Positions 1 through 6,593 of a DNA stretch of 12,446 nt are shown here, one piece after another (the first letter of the stretch is position 1; the number at the start of each line of letters is the position of its first letter). Source of the stretch: Dehalococcoidia bacterium (GTDB taxonomy: Bacteria; Chloroflexota; Dehalococcoidia; GIF9; AB-539-J10). The DNA lies in NCBI GenBank assembly GCA_030602865.1, contig JAUVYX010000007.1, positions 1 through 12,446 on the forward strand. The letters are read 5' to 3'. A program made the translations under genes and the position numbers. The notes below the pieces were generated by a model. The model searched no databases. It saw only the letters and a list, made by a program, of their open reading frames with translations, and was not told where the DNA came from.

Positions 1-398
1 GCATTCAGCAGGCATTCCGTATTATGAAAAATCAGAATCCTCGCGGTGGGCGTATCATTAACAATGGCTCGGTTTCGGCCCACGTGCCTCGACCGAACTC
101 CATACCTTATGTGGCAACCAAGCATGGGATTACCGGGCTGACCAGGTCCGCTTCACTCGAAGGTCGTAAATATGATATTGCCTGCTGTCAAATTGATATC
201 GGTAACGCAAAGACCGAAACCTCCTCGAGAGTTGGCAGGGGAACTCTACAGGCTGATGGCTCAACTAAAGCGGAACCAATGATGGATGTGTCCGAAATAG
301 CAAGGGCAGTGCTATTTATGGCGAGTCTGCCACTCAACGCCAACGTCCAGTTCATGACGGTCATGGCCACCAGTATGCCGTATATCGGCCGTGGCTAA
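1..398 (+). CDS. SDR-family oxidoreductase, C-terminal part (cut by window edge)
   Basis: This is the 3' part of a short-chain dehydrogenase/reductase, an NAD(P)-dependent oxidoreductase with a Rossmann fold. The reading frame (codons starting at position 3) is open to the left edge, so the gene begins outside the window; the ATG at 24 lies inside the conserved fold and is not the start. The catalytic elements are visible: [12 protein letters not shown] carries the active-site serine, and YVATK carries the Tyr (codon 108-110) and Lys (120-122) of the YxxxK motif. Downstream are [18 protein letters not shown] and [17 protein letters not shown], both usual in this family, and the chain ends in [11 protein letters not shown]. 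The N-terminal dinucleotide-binding glycine motif is not in view. The substrate cannot be told. It lies 100 bp upstream of the DUF1028 gene on the same strand, so co-transcription is possible. Confidence 0.9.
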   Translation, partial: IQQAFRIMKNQNPRGGRIINNGSVSAHVPRPNSIPYVATKHGITGLTRSASLEGRKYDIACCQIDIGNAKTETSSRVGRGTLQADGSTKAEPMMDVSEIARAVLFMASLPLNANVQFMTVMATSMPYIGRG

Positions 399-455
399 AT
401 CGACCTGACTCTCTGTAATAAGTCACCTTTTATATTCCGGTTTTTTAGAGAGAAG

Positions 456-472
456 TTCACTGGTATAGTGAA
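456..472. promoter_or_regulatory. Short inverted repeat upstream of the DUF1028 gene
   Basis: TTCACT and AGTGAA form a perfect 6-bp inverted repeat around a 5-base centre, 26 bp before the DUF1028 start. The centre overlaps TATAGT (464-469), which resembles a -10 hexamer, but no good -35 lies at the right distance. It could be an operator over a weak promoter or a weak hairpin after the SDR gene. Nothing else stands out in the 399-498 gap. Confidence 0.2.
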
Positions 473-498
473 TTTATTAATATATTGAGGCAGGAATT

Positions 499-1275
499 AT
501 GAGTAAAATTGGATTCCTCGGAAGTGATACATTCACCATTATTGGACGCTGTGAACGAACGGGTATGCTCGGTATCTGTGTTGCTACCAGCCCAATCGCC
601 GTGGCAAGCCGCTGCCCCTTTGTGAAAGCCGGTGTCGGGGCAGTTTCTATCCAGGCTTTCACTGACCCGCGTTTAGGCCCTCTGGCAATTCAACTTTTGG
701 AAATGGGATACTCTGCGCCGAAAGTGCTGAAAGAGCTGGAGGAGACTGATATTGAACCCGAGATGCGTCAGGTTGGAATAGTTGACAGGGATGGCAACAG
801 TGCCGCACGCAGTGGTAATAAAAACTTTAAATGGTATGGTGAAATAGTTAAAAAGAATTACGTGGCCATGGGAAATGGTCTTACCGGGGAAGGCGTAGTC
901 AAAGCAATGGCAGGTGCCTTTGAAGATTCTCCGGAAGAGTGGCTGGAGGATCGCCTTATGCGTGCAATTACGGCAGGTTATGAGGCAGGTGGTCAGATAA
1001 ATGGACTGTTGTTCTCCATAGGCCTTCTTGTTAAAGACAGGGATAATGCCCTTTCAAGGGTGGACCTGCGGGTTGACCACAATAAAGAACCTCTCAAGGA
1101 AATGAATAGAATCCTTGATATTTACAGGCCGATGATACCCTACTATACCAACAGGCCTTCAACTCCCGCTATGGGAGAACCGGAGGAATGGCTGCGCAAC
1201 AGCATGACACCATCAGCATTTCAGAAATACCAGGAGGACTATCTTCTTGGCGTTATCCCAAAAGATTCCTGGTAG
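499..1275 (+). CDS. DUF1028 family protein (Ntn-hydrolase-like fold)
   Basis: A 258-residue protein of the DUF1028 family, which is grouped with Ntn-hydrolase-like folds; its reaction is not established. The family signature runs from residue 11 (TFTIIGRCERTGMLGICVAT) through AGVGAVSIQA (44-53), MRQVGIVDRDGNSAARSG (89-106), YVAMGNGLTGEGVVKAM (121-137) and VDLRVDHNKEPLKEMNRILD (188-207). About 50 further residues follow that I do not recognise. There is no signal peptide or membrane segment, so it should be cytoplasmic. The ATG at 499 is supported by a purine-rich stretch (GAGGCAGG) just upstream, and the conserved domain starts ten residues in. It is convergent with the ureohydrolase gene, leaving only 30 bp between the stop codons and no obvious terminator. 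DUF1028 genes often sit near amide or amino-compound catabolism genes; a link to the ureohydrolase is inference. Confidence 0.85.
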   Translation: MSKIGFLGSDTFTIIGRCERTGMLGICVATSPIAVASRCPFVKAGVGAVSIQAFTDPRLGPLAIQLLEMGYSAPKVLKELEETDIEPEMRQVGIVDRDGNSAARSGNKNFKWYGEIVKKNYVAMGNGLTGEGVVKAMAGAFEDSPEEWLEDRLMRAITAGYEAGGQINGLLFSIGLLVKDRDNALSRVDLRVDHNKEPLKEMNRILDIYRPMIPYYTNRPSTPAMGEPEEWLRNSMTPSAFQKYQEDYLLGVIPKDSW

Positions 1276-1305
1276 AGTGCTTTTAAAACTTCGGCATTAT
1301 TGCTT

Positions 1306-2205
1306 TCATTCCTCGAAGGCAAAGCGGATGACGTCGTATATGATGCGCGCTGCGAGTATTGCCGTAATTCCTGAAGGGTCTTTGGCTGGCGTAAGCTCAA
1401 CTATGTCCATCCCGACAACCTTCCCCTTTTTAGCTATTCCCTGTAATAGTTCTGCTACCTCGTAGTACAGAAAGCCTCCATGACTGGGTACACAGGTGCC
1501 TGGCGCAATAGAGGCGTCAAAAGCGTCGCTGTCAACGGTAATATAGAATTGCTCTCCATCAGGGATCTTAGCCAGTGTTTCCTTCAATCCAAGTTGTCGT
1601 ATCTGGCGTACCGATAATATTGTTGACCCCGCAGCCAGGGCGTCTTCAAAGTCAGACTTGTTTGCTGAACCTATTCCCCTGATACCTAGCTGGCTTATCC
1701 CTGAAACATGGCTCATCTCGGAACAGCGGCGCATTGGTGTGCTTCTGCAGTAGGCCGTCCCGTAACGTTCCTTGAGGAAATCCAGGTGAGCATCGAATTG
1801 GATAACATGGACCAGCCCTCTGTCTGCAAAGCCAGCCACGCACGGTGCCGTGATGGAATGGTCGCCACCCAGCATGACAGGCAAGGCGTTACTTTTAACT
1901 ATGTTATTAACGGCCGCCCTTATTTTGGGGAAGCTTTTCTCGGTATCCGTAGGAATGATATCCACATCACCTGCATCTACAACGTGAGTTTTCTTGGATA
2001 AATATATGGCATTGTCTTCAAACTCATAGAAGCCACCTTGTCTAAACGCATAATGTGCTGATGCTTCCCGGATTGCCCGAGGTCCGGAACTCTGCCCCGG
2101 TTCATATCCCGGCCCCATGTCAAACGGAACTCCAAGTACTGCGACATCGGCGTCAATTCGTTCCGAGTAATGTTGGCTGTCTGCTTTTCCAAAGGTGATA
2201 GTCAT
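1306..2205 (-). CDS. Ureohydrolase family protein (agmatinase/guanidinobutyrase-like)
   Basis: A 299-residue member of the arginase/agmatinase superfamily, binuclear-manganese enzymes that split a guanidino group into urea and an amine. All six metal ligands are visible: His116 in GGDHS, Asp138, His140 and Asp142 in DAHLD, and Asp225 and Asp227 in VDSDAFD. Glu270 in MDIVELTP matches the conserved glutamate of the active site. The oddity is at 151-159: relatives have (G)HG(N/T) before PMRR, and here the residues are Cys153-Arg154-Ser155, so the usual second-shell catalytic His is Arg. Substrate or activity may therefore differ. I chose the start at 2205, not the in-frame upstream codon at 2274, because GGAGG sits 7 bases before it and the family fold begins a few residues later. 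It may be transcribed with the molybdoenzyme genes upstream (93-bp gap) or on its own. Confidence 0.85.
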   Translation of the reverse strand: MTITFGKADSQHYSERIDADVAVLGVPFDMGPGYEPGQSSGPRAIREASAHYAFRQGGFYEFEDNAIYLSKKTHVVDAGDVDIIPTDTEKSFPKIRAAVNNIVKSNALPVMLGGDHSITAPCVAGFADRGLVHVIQFDAHLDFLKERYGTAYCRSTPMRRCSEMSHVSGISQLGIRGIGSANKSDFEDALAAGSTILSVRQIRQLGLKETLAKIPDGEQFYITVDSDAFDASIAPGTCVPSHGGFLYYEVAELLQGIAKKGKVVGMDIVELTPAKDPSGITAILAARIIYDVIRFAFEE

Positions 2206-2212
2206 AGCATAG

Positions 2213-2217
2213 CCTCC
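2213..2217 (-). promoter_or_regulatory. Ribosome binding site deciding the ureohydrolase start
   Basis: GGAGG on the minus strand lies 7 bases before the ATG at 2205. It supports that start over the longer frame beginning at 2274, whose 23 extra residues (including ICAGQCPGG) show no family resemblance. Confidence 0.7.
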
Positions 2218-2231
2218 GGGACATTGTCCTG

Positions 2232-2243
2232 CGCAAATTTGCG
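2232..2243. promoter_or_regulatory. Perfect 12-bp palindrome in the small-subunit/ureohydrolase gap
   Basis: CGCAAATTTGCG is a perfect palindrome 27 bp upstream of the ureohydrolase start, in the 93-bp gap after the iron-sulfur subunit gene. It may be a regulator-binding site for the ureohydrolase gene. Only one copy is seen, and no regulator is recognised nearby. Confidence 0.25.
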
Positions 2244-2298
2244 GATGCTGCGTCTTCCCTTTATTGCCTCCCACAATGTTAATGGCCTGATAGGTATA

Positions 2299-3141
2299 TT
2301 ATGATTTCTTGTTTAGTTTCAGAAACCCAATGTCTTGGTAATCCCCTGCAATAGTTATTTCATTAATGTAACTGGAAAATCCCGTTGCTGTTACCTTTAT
2401 ACGGTACTGGGTATTGTTTTTCAGTTGCCAGGCAAAGAAGATGCCGTCGGTATCAGTTCTAAGCTGAACCGGTGTTTTCCCTTCACTTTCCAACGTGACT
2501 TCTGCTCCAGTGATTGATTGGCCTGAATCGGCACTGATAACGGTACCTCGTAAGCGGCTGGCATGGCTACTGTAAAACACGGAAGGATGGATGTTATATT
2601 CAGGGTGAAGTGGTATTGCTTGTTTCTCCTTTATAAGTTTAGATAGCTGGCTTTTGGGGTCTTCAATATCTCCAAAGACCATGGCATCGCAGGGGCAAGC
2701 CTTAACACATTCTGGCATTGTCCCTTCGTCGATATTTTCCACACACAAATCACACTTGTCTACTACGTTATTGTCATCCCGAAAATAAAGCGCTCCATAA
2801 GGACAGGCCGTAAGGCACTGACGGCATCCATCACAAAGAGATTTATCTATCACTACTATACCGTCGCTACGCTGACTTAGTGCGCCGGAAATGGGGCAGG
2901 CGCTAACACAGGGTGGTTCGCTGCATTGCATGCAGAGCAAGGGGGTCAGGTTACGGATAACATAAGGATAACTTCCAATTTCCTTTTCCTCAGGCCAGAT
3001 GCGATAATACTCGCGTCCTTCGTATTTTCCATAAGGGATATTATGATTACCTTTACAGGCAGTCATGCAGGCTTTACAGCCAGTGCACGATTCTAAGTCT
3101 ATCAGTAACCCGTATCTACTCATTTTCCTCTTTGTCGCCAT
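2299..3141 (-). CDS. Iron-sulfur subunit of a molybdoenzyme, four [4Fe-4S] motifs plus C-terminal beta domain
   Basis: A 280-residue electron-transfer subunit of a DMSO-reductase-superfamily complex. Four cysteine groups are complete: C19/C22/C25/C29, C70/C73/C78/C82, C103/C106/C109/C113 and C130/C133/C145/C149, enough for four [4Fe-4S] clusters. Residues about 195-277 form a transthyretin-like or carboxypeptidase-regulatory-like beta domain (GTVISADSGQSITGAEVTL, then TDTDGIFFAW and a final DIGFLKL). This ferredoxin-plus-beta-barrel layout, including the closing xxxLGFxKL-type strand, is that of the pyrogallol-phloroglucinol transhydroxylase beta subunit, but that protein has three clusters. 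There is no signal peptide, so it is cytoplasmic. The frame overlaps the end of the large-subunit gene by 26 bp if it starts at 3141. A second ATG at 3123 (MSRYGLL) follows GAGG closely and would cut the overlap to 8 bp; either start is possible. It is translationally coupled to the large subunit. Confidence 0.9.
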   Translation of the reverse strand: MATKRKMSRYGLLIDLESCTGCKACMTACKGNHNIPYGKYEGREYYRIWPEEKEIGSYPYVIRNLTPLLCMQCSEPPCVSACPISGALSQRSDGIVVIDKSLCDGCRQCLTACPYGALYFRDDNNVVDKCDLCVENIDEGTMPECVKACPCDAMVFGDIEDPKSQLSKLIKEKQAIPLHPEYNIHPSVFYSSHASRLRGTVISADSGQSITGAEVTLESEGKTPVQLRTDTDGIFFAWQLKNNTQYRIKVTATGFSSYINEITIAGDYQDIGFLKLNKKS

Positions 3142-6100
3142 CTTTATATAGACAGATAACAGCCTCGCAATGGGCTTGTCCTGCGCTCCATGTTACGTAA
3201 TGCTCTGGTATGAAATCTTGCACATTTAACCCCTCTTTGCCACGTGAAGTTGGATCCATAAGGCAGGAGCGATGTCCCCCACCGTATATATGCCAGACTG
3301 CCTCCGGGTGAATTCCTTCGGTTACCTTTACCCGTACGCGGTCCTGCCATCCTGTTACCCTTGATTCTATGCGTACCCAGTCGTTGTCCTTAATATCCAG
3401 GTCGGCAGCGCGTTGCGCATTGAGCCAGAGGCGTGTATTTCCCAGTTCTCCTTCTAAATATTTTTCCAATAGCAAGGAATTATCACGAAAGAAATTGCAC
3501 CAGAAATAAGAGCACTTGCCGCTTAATAGGTAGAACTCGTTCTTGGCTTGTGGCCGTATTTGTATTTCGTGATAAAGGGGCAGAGGGTCATACTGGTGTT
3601 TATATCCTTCCTGTTTCTGTAATGATAGTGCCCGCGTGGAGTAAATATTGAGCCTGCCGCTATCGGTATCCCAATGGTTTTTAATTCCATATTCAATGTT
3701 GCGAGTAACTAATGGAGTGGCATAATAGACTCCATGCTGGCGCAGGTAGGAATAATCGATGCCATTTGGAGCTAACTGAAAGTCCCAGTACTCATCCAGT
3801 GTAAAATCGTAATATTCCCCAAAACCTATGCGGTTGGCTAGCTCCTTAATATAATCAGTCCATGGGCGTTCTTCGAACTGGGGGTCCACCACTTTTTGAA
3901 TAACTGAGAGGAAAGAAAATTCCTGGTTTTTTTGTTCAGGTACGTATGTGTCAATCTGGGCAAAGCCATCATCCCTCTCCAGGAAAGCAGCCTCCGGTAG
4001 GACGATGTCGGCATAATCAGTATCGTCATCAGGCCAAACATGGCTCTTTACAATGAAATCGACCTTTTCAAAAGCACCACGCCATTCCGAGCTATGTGAT
4101 GCTAGAACGTCAGAACCGATTATAAAGAGTGCCTTGATAGGATATGGCTCCCCGGTTTTAATTGCCTTGAGCACGTTCTGTACTGCTCCAATGGGATATA
4201 GTGGCAGCTTGGTAAAGATGGAGGGGTGAATCTTCGAATCCCAGTCCACCCGCTCCGGCTTCATGTCATATACTAAAATGGGGATGCGGAAATCCGCAGG
4301 GCTATTTAAATTAAGGCCATTGGGCCCTGTGGGGCCGTAGTACTTCCCCCCGGGACGATCAAAGACGCCCAGTAAACACATCAGTACATTTCGGGCCCGG
4401 CACATCTGAAGACTATTGGTGTATTGTGCCGAAACATTGTTCTGGCTGTAAATACAGACGCTGGGGCGCGCTGCACCCATATCCCGGGCCATCTCCTCGA
4501 TTTTTGCTGCTGGTACATCAGATATATGCTCGGCCTTGGCTGGGGTATATTCCATCGCTCGCTCTATCAAGCACTGAAAAGCAGTTCTACAGGTTCCAGA
4601 AAAGTCAGTAGTGCTGATATCAACAGTCCCTGTAAGCGCAGGCTGCCTGGCTTTACCTGGAAGGCATGTTTTGCCAGTGTCATTATCCCATACCAGGTAA
4701 TGCCCCATGCTGTCTTTGAGAGGGTAGCCATCGGGACGGATAAGGATGGGAGCGTTGGTTTTTTCCAGGAGGAAATCGGCGTCGTAAAGCTTGTCCCTTA
4801 TTAGCACGTTGATAATGCCCATTAAAAAAGCAGCATCGCTTCCAGGCCTGATAGGTACCCATTCGGCACCGTGAGCATAGGAGCCTTCATTAAGACGTGG
4901 ATCTACAAAGACATATTTCATGCCATGACGAATAGACTCTGCAAAGCGAGCAGCACGAGGAATTTGGCGTATGCCATTAAGCAGGTTGTGCCCTACAAAT
5001 AGGGTGTAACGGCTGTTTGTAAAGTCGTCTTTGCCCATATCATAACCCATGTCTTCACCTGCGGTTAGTTTGTTTGCAATGTCACCATCAGCATAACAGG
5101 AGGTAGTCGAAGTATGTATATCATTTGGAGTACCGTAGTGATGGGTAAAGTGATTAAACATGTATTCAAGGGGAGGATGTGTACGCAGGAAAGCGACTTC
5201 TCGTGCCCTCCCTTCATTGCGGTATTTGTTAAATACGGATGCAATTTCACTAAGGGCTTCATCCCAGCTGATACGCTTGAATTTACCTTCGCCTCGATTA
5301 CCAACACGCCGTAATGGAAATTTGAGCTTGTCAGGAGCGTAGATCTTGGCAATAGCAGCCAAAGACCTCACGTTCTGCTTACCATCATAATAAGGAATAT
5401 CCTCTCTCCCTGTAATTCTTTCCACTCTGCCATTAACCACCTTGACCTTTACCGGTGAATACCAGTCTCGTTCTGAGGTTGTGGTGTAAACCCAACGCAC
5501 CTCCGGCTCTGTCGAGACTTCATAGGGTTCAAGGACCTCAAGCGTGGTCGTATCATATGGTGTATCCTTTAATAACTGCTGATTACTATCGTTATCTGGG
5601 GTAGGATGCCAACTGGATAACTCGCTTATAAAGTCACTAATAAATGTGACGAGTGGTTTATAGAATTGAGAATCAGTTTTATTCAAACAGGCAACCAGTT
5701 TTGGAACCCATTTTAGAAGATGCTCTTTCAGAAAGTTATTGGCATCGTAAGAAGCACCAGCTCGGCTCGTATTACGGTATAGAAAATGCATAAACTCCAG
5801 TTCGGCAGCAAGATGGTCTGGCAAGTCAGCAAAACGACGTGATACCCGTAACCCGTATTTTTGGTAAGCTTGTTTTACAGCAATGGTTCTATCACCTACC
5901 AATCGTTTGTTCGCTTCTACCTGCATGGATTCGTAAGGATAACAGACAATACCTTTAGCAGCATATATAAAAAGCCCGGTATGCTCTATCTGCCAGTCTT
6001 CTAAACTAGCATTGGCAAGATGTGACCGAATGGAAATCTCTAGTTCTTTGAGGCTATGATTTAACCCCGATGAGGGAGGAAGGTTCTGAATATGCAACCC

Positions 6101-6223
6101 AAGTTCTCTAATCAATGATTGGCCCAGGTAATTAACGATGGGCTGCCTTGGATACTGCAAGCATTGCGAGAGCAGTAGTAACATATCGCTGAGATATTTA
6201 AAGGTTACCTTGCTTGTAAACAC
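3116..6223 (-). CDS. TorD-like chaperone domain fused to molybdopterin oxidoreductase catalytic subunit
   Basis: A 1035-residue chain with two parts. Residues about 12-205 are a TorD/NarJ-type molybdoenzyme chaperone: HTGLFIYAAKGIVCYPYESM (81-100), DLPDHLAAELEFMHFLYR (133-150) and FLKEHLLKWVPKL (164-176). After a polar linker (206-240) comes a DMSO-reductase-superfamily catalytic subunit: VKVKVVNGRVERITG (258-272), KRISWDEALSEIA (316-328), HTSTTSC (370-376, likely Mo-ligand region, Ser375 or Cys376), PIRPGSDAAFLMGI (457-470), FDRPGGKYYGPTGPNG (621-636), DYADIVLPEAAFLER (736-750) and a C-terminal MGD-binding beta domain near 895-1025. There is no Cys between 181 and 375, so the usual N-terminal [4Fe-4S] motif is absent. 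There is no Tat signal, so it is cytoplasmic. The start is GTG at 6223, placed by AAAGAGGTG just upstream. Nearest described architecture is pyrogallol transhydroxylase, without the chaperone part. The substrate is unknown. Confidence 0.9.
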   Translation of the reverse strand: MFTSKVTFKYLSDMLLLLSQCLQYPRQPIVNYLGQSLIRELGLHIQNLPPSSGLNHSLKELEISIRSHLANASLEDWQIEHTGLFIYAAKGIVCYPYESMQVEANKRLVGDRTIAVKQAYQKYGLRVSRRFADLPDHLAAELEFMHFLYRNTSRAGASYDANNFLKEHLLKWVPKLVACLNKTDSQFYKPLVTFISDFISELSSWHPTPDNDSNQQLLKDTPYDTTTLEVLEPYEVSTEPEVRWVYTTTSERDWYSPVKVKVVNGRVERITGREDIPYYDGKQNVRSLAAIAKIYAPDKLKFPLRRVGNRGEGKFKRISWDEALSEIASVFNKYRNEGRAREVAFLRTHPPLEYMFNHFTHHYGTPNDIHTSTTSCYADGDIANKLTAGEDMGYDMGKDDFTNSRYTLFVGHNLLNGIRQIPRAARFAESIRHGMKYVFVDPRLNEGSYAHGAEWVPIRPGSDAAFLMGIINVLIRDKLYDADFLLEKTNAPILIRPDGYPLKDSMGHYLVWDNDTGKTCLPGKARQPALTGTVDISTTDFSGTCRTAFQCLIERAMEYTPAKAEHISDVPAAKIEEMARDMGAARPSVCIYSQNNVSAQYTNSLQMCRARNVLMCLLGVFDRPGGKYYGPTGPNGLNLNSPADFRIPILVYDMKPERVDWDSKIHPSIFTKLPLYPIGAVQNVLKAIKTGEPYPIKALFIIGSDVLASHSSEWRGAFEKVDFIVKSHVWPDDDTDYADIVLPEAAFLERDDGFAQIDTYVPEQKNQEFSFLSVIQKVVDPQFEERPWTDYIKELANRIGFGEYYDFTLDEYWDFQLAPNGIDYSYLRQHGVYYATPLVTRNIEYGIKNHWDTDSGRLNIYSTRALSLQKQEGYKHQYDPLPLYHEIQIRPQAKNEFYLLSGKCSYFWCNFFRDNSLLLEKYLEGELGNTRLWLNAQRAADLDIKDNDWVRIESRVTGWQDRVRVKVTEGIHPEAVWHIYGGGHRSCLMDPTSRGKEGLNVQDFIPEHYVTWSAGQAHCEAVICLYKDGDKEENE

Positions 6224-6271
6224 ATCACCTCTTTAAATATAAAGTAATATAACTGAAGAACGTGTCTTTAT

Positions 6272-6310
6272 ATTATATGAATTGTAATATTAACCGCTTA
6301 ATAATATCAA
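6272..6310 (-). promoter_or_regulatory. Candidate promoter of the molybdoenzyme operon with Fnr-like palindrome
   Basis: On the minus strand a perfect TATAAT lies at 6272-6277, about 50 bp before the GTG start. The -35 region is weak (TTAAGC or TAAGCG). Overlapping it, TTGATATTATTAA (6298-6310) is a near-perfect palindrome resembling the Crp/Fnr half-site pair, though one base shorter than the usual TTGAT-N4-ATCAA. Its centre falls about 39-40 bases before the expected transcription start, near where class II activators bind. Anaerobic control would suit the enzyme, but this is inference. Confidence 0.35.
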
Positions 6311-6424
6311 TAGATGTCTATTTGTGCTACCGTTCCAAAGTTCGGGATAGAGAATTAAGTTGATTCCTTATTCCATATTTCTATCCATAGATTCGGAATG
6401 CAATACCAGAACCTTTTGACAAGA

Positions 6425-6463
6425 AGGCGAGAAAGGGTAGAAAAAATTACTACTTCCTCGCCT
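6425..6463. promoter_or_regulatory. Imperfect hairpin upstream of miaB
   Basis: AGGCGAG (6425-6431) pairs with CTCGCCT (6457-6463), and inside this GTAG pairs with CTAC around an A-rich loop. No T-run follows on either strand, so it is not a simple terminator. It may be an RNA structure in a leader or a remnant of an upstream transcript end. Confidence 0.3.
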
Positions 6464-6475
6464 GTATGTCATACA
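6463..6475. promoter_or_regulatory. 13-bp perfect palindrome TGTATGTCATACA
   Basis: TGTATG-T-CATACA is perfectly symmetrical and directly follows the hairpin, sharing its last base. It has the size of a dimeric regulator site. No second copy is seen in the window, so the function is unknown. Confidence 0.25.
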
Positions 6476-6531
6476 TAGAGCAAACTATCCTGTCTTGGCA
6501 AAGGTGGCTTACCCCCTATCTCTTCGCGGTT

Positions 6532-6560
6532 TTAACCTGTCAGGGAAAATACTATATACT
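6532..6560 (+). promoter_or_regulatory. Candidate sigma-70-type promoter of miaB
   Basis: TTAACC (6532-6537) and TATACT (6555-6560) are separated by 17 bp and match the -35 and -10 consensus at 4/6 and 5/6 positions. A transcript would start near 6567, giving a leader of about 27 bases before the TTG start of miaB. Confidence 0.5.
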
Positions 6561-6582
6561 TTTACCAGGATTGTAAGAATAC

Positions 6583-6587
6583 AGGAG
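6583..6587 (+). promoter_or_regulatory. Ribosome binding site fixing the TTG start of miaB
   Basis: AGGAG lies 6 bases before the TTG at 6594. No ATG is placed suitably, and the conserved TIGCQMN motif begins only eight codons in, so the TTG start is well supported. Confidence 0.75.
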
Positions 6588-6593
6588 TAAGTT

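Larger units (their letters stand above)
6224..6593. other. Divergent intergenic region between the molybdoenzyme operon and miaB
   Basis: A 370-bp AT-rich gap with no convincing gene. It holds a promoter candidate on each strand, an Fnr-like imperfect palindrome, a long imperfect hairpin and a 13-bp perfect palindrome; all are listed separately. I see no RNA gene or riboswitch I can name. Confidence 0.6.

Noticed and set aside
2206..2274. Longer ureohydrolase start at 2274
   Set aside because: The extra 23 residues resemble nothing in the family and GGAGG sits correctly before the start at 2205.
3433..5342. Several plus-strand open frames of 60-126 codons opposite the molybdoenzyme gene
   Set aside because: They are antisense to strongly conserved coding sequence, show no family motifs and lack ribosome binding sites.
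6501..6530. AAGGTGG ... CGCGG stretch reminiscent of a T-box antiterminator motif before miaB
   Set aside because: The two parts are not contiguous as in AGGGTGGNACCGCG, there is no specifier stem or terminator, and miaB is not a usual T-box target.
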